Source: Algivirga pacifica (GTDB taxonomy: Bacteria; Bacteroidota; Bacteroidia; Cytophagales; Flammeovirgaceae). From it: a DNA stretch of 64,000 nucleotides. The DNA is taken from contig NZ_BAABJX010000052.1 in assembly GCF_039543525.1 (NCBI RefSeq), positions 124,001 to 188,000 of the forward strand, given 5' to 3'. Positions 59,687 through 64,000 of this stretch are shown piece by piece. Every line of letters starts with the position of its first letter. The stretch's first letter is position 1. The position numbers were made by a program, and so were the translations under genes. The notes under the pieces are model-generated. The model was given only the letters and a program-made list of their open reading frames with translations. It searched no databases and was not told where the DNA came from.

Positions 59687-60508
59687 ATGGGATTTATCAC
59701 CATTAGTTTTCAGTGTACAGAAGAGCTATCAGAGATCGTACAGGCTCTTCTAGGAGGGATTGGTTATGAAGTGTTCTTGGATAATGAGGAAGGATTCGAT
59801 ACCTCTATTGAGAAAGAAAACTACGATCAGGAAGCCTTTGAAGAGGTGATCGCACCTTTTAAGGAGCAGGTAACCTATGAGGTAAGGGAAGAGGAAAAGC
59901 AAAACTGGAATAAACTTTGGGAGAGTAATTATGAACCAGTAGAGGTAGCGGACAATATATTGATACGTGCCTCTTTTCATCAACCAGAGAAGGAGTATGA
60001 CTATGAAATTGTGATTACTCCTAAAATGTCTTTTGGAACGGGGCATCACCCAACGACGACCCTAATGCTACGAAACCAGCTTACTGTCAACCATAAGGAT
60101 CAAACTGTCGCTGATTTAGGGTGTGGAACAGGTATTTTGGCGATTATGGCCATGAAGTTGGGAGCGACATCTGTCGACGCTTGTGATATCGAGGATTGGT
60201 CTGTAGAGAATGCCTTGGAAAACGCTTCTTTGAATGAGGTAGATGTTAACGTAACAGTGGGTACTGTGGAACAGATGCCGAAAAAAGATATTTATGATGT
60301 AGTGCTGGCTAACATTAATCGAAACGTCTTGCTTTCTGAAATGCCAATATATGCGGGAATGCTTCGTTCAGAAGGTAAGCTCCTTCTAAGTGGTTTTTAT
60401 ACGGAGGACTTACCGGTGATTCAAGCTGCCGCAGAAAAAGAAGGCTTGCAGTATAGCGCTCACAAGACTCTGAACAATTGGGTGAGTGCTGTTTTTGAGA
60501 AACAATAA
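59687..60508 (+). CDS. prmA: Ribosomal protein L11 methyltransferase
   Basis: PrmA trimethylates L11 in the cytoplasm. The 273-residue protein has the family N-terminal L11-recognition domain (EVFLDNEEGFDTSIE) and the linker block VITPKMSFGTGHHPTTTLML that is diagnostic for PrmA. The SAM motif is VADLGCGTGILAIMAMKLGA near residue 139, followed by DACDIEDWSVENALENAS. The catalytic-type LANINRNVLL lies near 204. It starts 38 bases after a promoter element. The following large exported-protein gene begins 36 bases downstream and could be co-transcribed. Confidence 0.96.
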   Translation: MGFITISFQCTEELSEIVQALLGGIGYEVFLDNEEGFDTSIEKENYDQEAFEEVIAPFKEQVTYEVREEEKQNWNKLWESNYEPVEVADNILIRASFHQPEKEYDYEIVITPKMSFGTGHHPTTTLMLRNQLTVNHKDQTVADLGCGTGILAIMAMKLGATSVDACDIEDWSVENALENASLNEVDVNVTVGTVEQMPKKDIYDVVLANINRNVLLSEMPIYAGMLRSEGKLLLSGFYTEDLPVIQAAAEKEGLQYSAHKTLNNWVSAVFEKQ

Positions 60509-60544
60509 AAAAATTAAGTCGTACGATATTTTTCTTACACGAAT

Positions 60545-63500
60545 ATGAGAATAATACTTCTTTGCTTCATTTTACTTCAATTCTTGGTAGGTAGTGTTTG
60601 GGCACAACAGAGTAGCCGTCCAGTGTTATTTACACAGCCAGATAGTCTTTGGATGGATGTAAGTAGCCTGATCGATATACAACAAGCAGGAAGTGAAGAA
60701 GAGGTAACAGAAGGCTCTGTGCTGGACTCCTTGTCGACACTGCTGTCAGAAAAGGAGCAGCTTAGGTTTTTTGAGGCAGCACAGGCGATTTATAAAAAAT
60801 CTCCCCAACCAGCAGAAGAGTTAAAGCTATTCTATGAGTGTATTCGTGTAGGAAAAGTCGGCTTATTGAATGAGGAACAATTGGAGCGCCTGATGGTTAT
60901 TGTGCGCTCTACTTATGGTTTCTACCCTTCTAAGGTAGGTAAGCATTTCTTGCATAACTCCCTGCGTTTGATGACGGAAGGGGTATTGCAACGGTCTACT
61001 TATTCTAGTACATCCCTGTTGAAGGGAAATATTGACTTTGGATATATTCCGGCAGAAGGGGAAACATTGTCCCAGGATATGGGGGAATGGTTCCAATGGG
61101 AAGAAGATAGTACGGCGACCGAGGTTGTAGAGCAGGAGGTAGAAGAAGAGGATAATATGGGAGAAGTAACCTGGAGTAGTGATCAGGTTTACTTTGAGAG
61201 TAGTGATGAGCAAAGTGAAGATACAGCATGGGAAGAGGAGCAGGAGAAAGAAGAGTTTGTTGCGATCCCAGAGAATAAAAAGCCCATGAGGGTAGGACCT
61301 TATTTAAAGCTAGATGAAGCTACACTGACATTTCAAGCCAATGAGGATTCTCTGGCATTGGAGGAAATAACGGCAGAGGTTTTTTATCTGAGTGATTCTA
61401 TACTGATACAAGAGGCAAAAGTGTATTGGGAAAATGTGGGGTATCCTAGGGATTCAGTATATGCGGTATTAAAAGATTTTTCCTTTGAGTTGGGTACCCG
61501 AAAAATTGAGGCCCATTCCTCTAATCTTTTTTATTACAATTATGGAGATACGTTATTGGAAGGTAACTTTCAATATAGCCTGACTCGAATTAATCAGACC
61601 CCTGAGAAGGCAAAATATCCTTACTTCCAATCCTATTATCATAATGTAGTGATCAAAGAGCGAGACTATGAACTGACAGGAGGAATTACCTTGGAAGGAA
61701 GAAAGTTTAGTACAGAGGCTCTCGGAGATCAATTGTCCCAGCTAAAAGTTTTCAAAGAGGATACATTGATGATTACTTCCAGGGCAAAAATATTTAAAAA
61801 AGGGAGTTATGGATGGGAGTCTGAAGAAGCTAATCTAAATATTAATTACCTGGAGAAGGATTCTATTGTACATCCCAAAGGACAATTGGAATATAATTAC
61901 CTGAATAAAACATTATTTTATCTGAAAGCAGATGGAATTTATGAGTATAGTCCATACATATTTTCCTTCCATAAGGTAGGAGTATATTCCAATGCATTGC
62001 ACTGGAACCTGCAAAAGGGAGAGATGAATCTGGAGACATGGAAAGCCTCTGAAAGAGTCCCTTCCTATGTGAACTCAGAACATTATTTTGACCTGGCAAA
62101 GTATAAGGATTTGGGAAGTTACTACGATTTCCACCCTTTGGCTTTAGTGTATTGGATGGCCCGTAAGCAGAATGATCCTTTGGTGGATATTGAAGAGTTG
62201 AGTGAACGTGCTGATATTCCTTTGAATTTATTGGAAAGATCTATCGGGTTGTGTGTTGCCGAAGGCTATATGGATTATGATCAAACGGCCGGAGAGGTTA
62301 CACTTTTACCTAAAGGTGTATTTGTTCATCATGCTTATCTTTTTTATAAGCGTATGCACCGCCTAAAGCGCAAAACTATTCCGGTAGCATCAAAAGACGC
62401 TGACTCTACACAGGTGGCGAAAACGACTAAGAAATTATTTGATTATGATAACCTTAACCTGGAATCTACAATAGAGGGTGCGCCCAACCTAACGTTGTAC
62501 TTAAAGGATAGTACCTTGAAAGTAAGAGGAGTGGAACGATTCTCAATGAGTGACACTCTACGCATTCAGGTAACACCAAGAAATAAAGAAGTCCTGTTGA
62601 AGGAGAATAGAAATATGATGTTTGGAGGAGAGGTAAGGGCAGGAAACTTGATCTTTAGAGGAAACCAGTTTGACTTTGATTATGACTCTTTTCAGGTAAA
62701 CCTTACTGATATACAATCTGTTTCCTTTTGGCTTCCAGGACAACAAGAAGAAGCGCCTAACTCTATCGTAAATACCGGTGGAGTTCTTCGTATGAATGGC
62801 AATAACAAGAGTGGTATGCGTCAGAGTAAGGCGAGTTTTAGAGCGCCAGAAGGGGGACGTATGGACTTTGATGAGCAAGTGAACTCTGAGTTGAAGCCGG
62901 AGATGATAGAAGCACTTCCTGAGTCTAAGAGGGTATATATGAAAATTCCGAACATTAATGTAGATAACATTAATGAGGAAATGGATATGACCTTCTCTGG
63001 AGAGTTTTACTCTGGAAATATTTTTATCCCCTTTGAAGATACAATTCGATTAAATATGAGAGATAAGGCTTTCGGGTTTAAGCGAAAGCAGCAAGAATAT
63101 CCCTTGTATGAAAAAGATAATGCGGGGTATATAGGAACATTGATACTGGACTCTAAAGGACTGAGAGGAAATGGAGAGTTGAATTACTTGGGAAGTAATT
63201 TCCGTTCGGATGATTTCCAGTTTTATACCGACTCCGTAACAACTGTAGGTAACTCCGCCCGTATTGAGTCAGAAATTCACCCAAGGGTAGATATGGATGC
63301 CTATAGTATGACATGGCATGTTTATCAGGATAGTATGGTATTTAATACCATGAAAAGAACAATTGACGATACAGAGCCTCCATTTAGAATGTATGCAGAC
63401 ATGCTTCAGGGTGGTGAGAATATAGCATTTACAGGAACACTCGCCCTAATGCCGAGTAAGGTTGCTGGAGATGGAAAGATTGAGACACAAGAGTCCAAAA

Positions 63501-64000
63501 CAGAGTCACATAACTTTAAGTTTAGAAAACGAACGTACGAAAGTGATAATTCTACCTTTACAATTAAGGGAGAAACGGTGGCTGATAAAGATGGACTAAG
63601 AGGGGTACATATGCATGTACTGGGAGATTTGGAAAGAAATGAGGTGGTGATTAAAAAGGAAGGACAAGACTCTCAGTTTACATTTCCTAATAATGAATTT
63701 AAAACGGAAATTGAGGAAGCCCGCTGGAAGATCCTGGAGAAAAAAGTATATATGAATAGCCAGGGGGACCGGAAAAACTTTGCTTCTACTAAGAATGGAA
63801 ATTCCCCATTGATTATCCCTGGAAAGCATGCCATTTATGATCTTCAGGATTATTCTTTGTCAATTGGAGGGGTAGAGAATATTACGGTGGCTAATAGTTA
63901 TATCTATCCGAGTGAAGAGGATAGTGTGGTGATGGTTGGAAAAGGAGGTGAAATTGAGAACCTGGAGAATGCAGAAGTAGTATTTGATAAGGATAATCAA
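60545..64000 (+). CDS. Giant exported protein of unknown function (3' end outside window)
   Basis: An uninterrupted frame of 1152 codons runs from ATG 60545 to the window end with no stop. It opens with a signal peptide (MRIILLCFILLQFLVGSVWAQ). A Glu-rich acidic stretch occupies about residues 190-240. Long strand-rich regions follow (VFYLSDSILIQEAKVYWENV, TSRAKIFKKGSYGW, MTFSGEFYSGNIFIPF, TIKGETVADKDGL). A short winged-helix-like helical block lies at about 543-595 (ELSERADIPLNLLERSIGL). I do not recognise a named family. The repeated beta segments suggest a periplasmic or outer-membrane scaffold. It starts 36 bp after prmA. Completeness cannot be judged. Confidence 0.8.
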   Translation, partial: MRIILLCFILLQFLVGSVWAQQSSRPVLFTQPDSLWMDVSSLIDIQQAGSEEEVTEGSVLDSLSTLLSEKEQLRFFEAAQAIYKKSPQPAEELKLFYECIRVGKVGLLNEEQLERLMVIVRSTYGFYPSKVGKHFLHNSLRLMTEGVLQRSTYSSTSLLKGNIDFGYIPAEGETLSQDMGEWFQWEEDSTATEVVEQEVEEEDNMGEVTWSSDQVYFESSDEQSEDTAWEEEQEKEEFVAIPENKKPMRVGPYLKLDEATLTFQANEDSLALEEITAEVFYLSDSILIQEAKVYWENVGYPRDSVYAVLKDFSFELGTRKIEAHSSNLFYYNYGDTLLEGNFQYSLTRINQTPEKAKYPYFQSYYHNVVIKERDYELTGGITLEGRKFSTEALGDQLSQLKVFKEDTLMITSRAKIFKKGSYGWESEEANLNINYLEKDSIVHPKGQLEYNYLNKTLFYLKADGIYEYSPYIFSFHKVGVYSNALHWNLQKGEMNLETWKASERVPSYVNSEHYFDLAKYKDLGSYYDFHPLALVYWMARKQNDPLVDIEELSERADIPLNLLERSIGLCVAEGYMDYDQTAGEVTLLPKGVFVHHAYLFYKRMHRLKRKTIPVASKDADSTQVAKTTKKLFDYDNLNLESTIEGAPNLTLYLKDSTLKVRGVERFSMSDTLRIQVTPRNKEVLLKENRNMMFGGEVRAGNLIFRGNQFDFDYDSFQVNLTDIQSVSFWLPGQQEEAPNSIVNTGGVLRMNGNNKSGMRQSKASFRAPEGGRMDFDEQVNSELKPEMIEALPESKRVYMKIPNINVDNINEEMDMTFSGEFYSGNIFIPFEDTIRLNMRDKAFGFKRKQQEYPLYEKDNAGYIGTLILDSKGLRGNGELNYLGSNFRSDDFQFYTDSVTTVGNSARIESEIHPRVDMDAYSMTWHVYQDSMVFNTMKRTIDDTEPPFRMYADMLQGGENIAFTGTLALMPSKVAGDGKIETQESKTESHNFKFRKRTYESDNSTFTIKGETVADKDGLRGVHMHVLGDLERNEVVIKKEGQDSQFTFPNNEFKTEIEEARWKILEKKVYMNSQGDRKNFASTKNGNSPLIIPGKHAIYDLQDYSLSIGGVENITVANSYIYPSEEDSVVMVGKGGEIENLENAEVVFDKDNQ

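Overview
The window is a 64 kb chromosomal segment of a Bacteroidota bacterium, most likely order Cytophagales. Several clues agree. Promoters follow the Bacteroidota TTTG...TAnnTTTG pattern and starts lack Shine-Dalgarno sites. One secreted chitinase carries a T9SS type A C-terminal signal. TonB/carboxypeptidase-regulatory receptors, HmuY, bacillithiol genes (bshA, ytxJ) and arsenosugar genes (arsM, arsS) are also present. The genus cannot be fixed from sequence alone. No tRNA, rRNA, CRISPR, prophage or transposase gene was found.

Layout. 1-5.3 kb: 3' end of serS, rpsT, ytxJ-bshA, a TIGR01777 epimerase and convergent hemA. 5.9-10.2 kb: a four-PAS hybrid histidine kinase with receiver and Hpt domains, a stand-alone CheY-like receiver and a small unknown protein. 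10.3-18 kb: WG-repeat protein and NUDIX hydrolase, a secernin-like Ntn hydrolase with Ser at the nucleophile position, dnaG and thiD. 18-20 kb: an accessory stretch with a MITE-like element, two paralogous lipoproteins and a 44-residue double-glycine-leader peptide gene. 20-29.8 kb: a large beta-barrel protein, then an apparent heme locus (CbiX-like lipoprotein, FMN/polyferredoxin membrane protein, FRAP-box TonB receptor, HmuY, ChaN-like protein) preceded by two TTAGTCTAA palindromes. 30-43 kb: an octaheme HEAT/TPR lipoprotein, a cytidylate-kinase-like protein, a DPP-IV-type peptidase, arsM, a four-helix-bundle (S23-like) protein, DegP/HtrA, a rhomboid protease and anmK. 43-64 kb: GH18 chitinase, amidohydrolase, arsS, YgjV-like, prfA, lipoprotein, epimerase, SNF2 helicase, recG, tpiA, prmA and a giant exported protein running off the end.

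The most unusual content lies between genes. Intergenic spaces repeatedly hold two kinds of repeat whose sequence changes from site to site while the architecture stays the same. (1) Heptanucleotide arrays, often as two inverted arms around a terminator or a gene. (2) Modular arrays in which a short linker (GTTGAG, GTTGAA or GTTCAT...) alternates with different mini-hairpins, frequently the GCGAAGC type. At 50.5 kb the two arms carry the same two hairpin modules in swapped order, which suggests modules are exchanged as units. The S23-like four-helix-bundle gene is bracketed by inverted heptamer repeats. These arrays and the heme locus are the best candidates for undescribed biology here.
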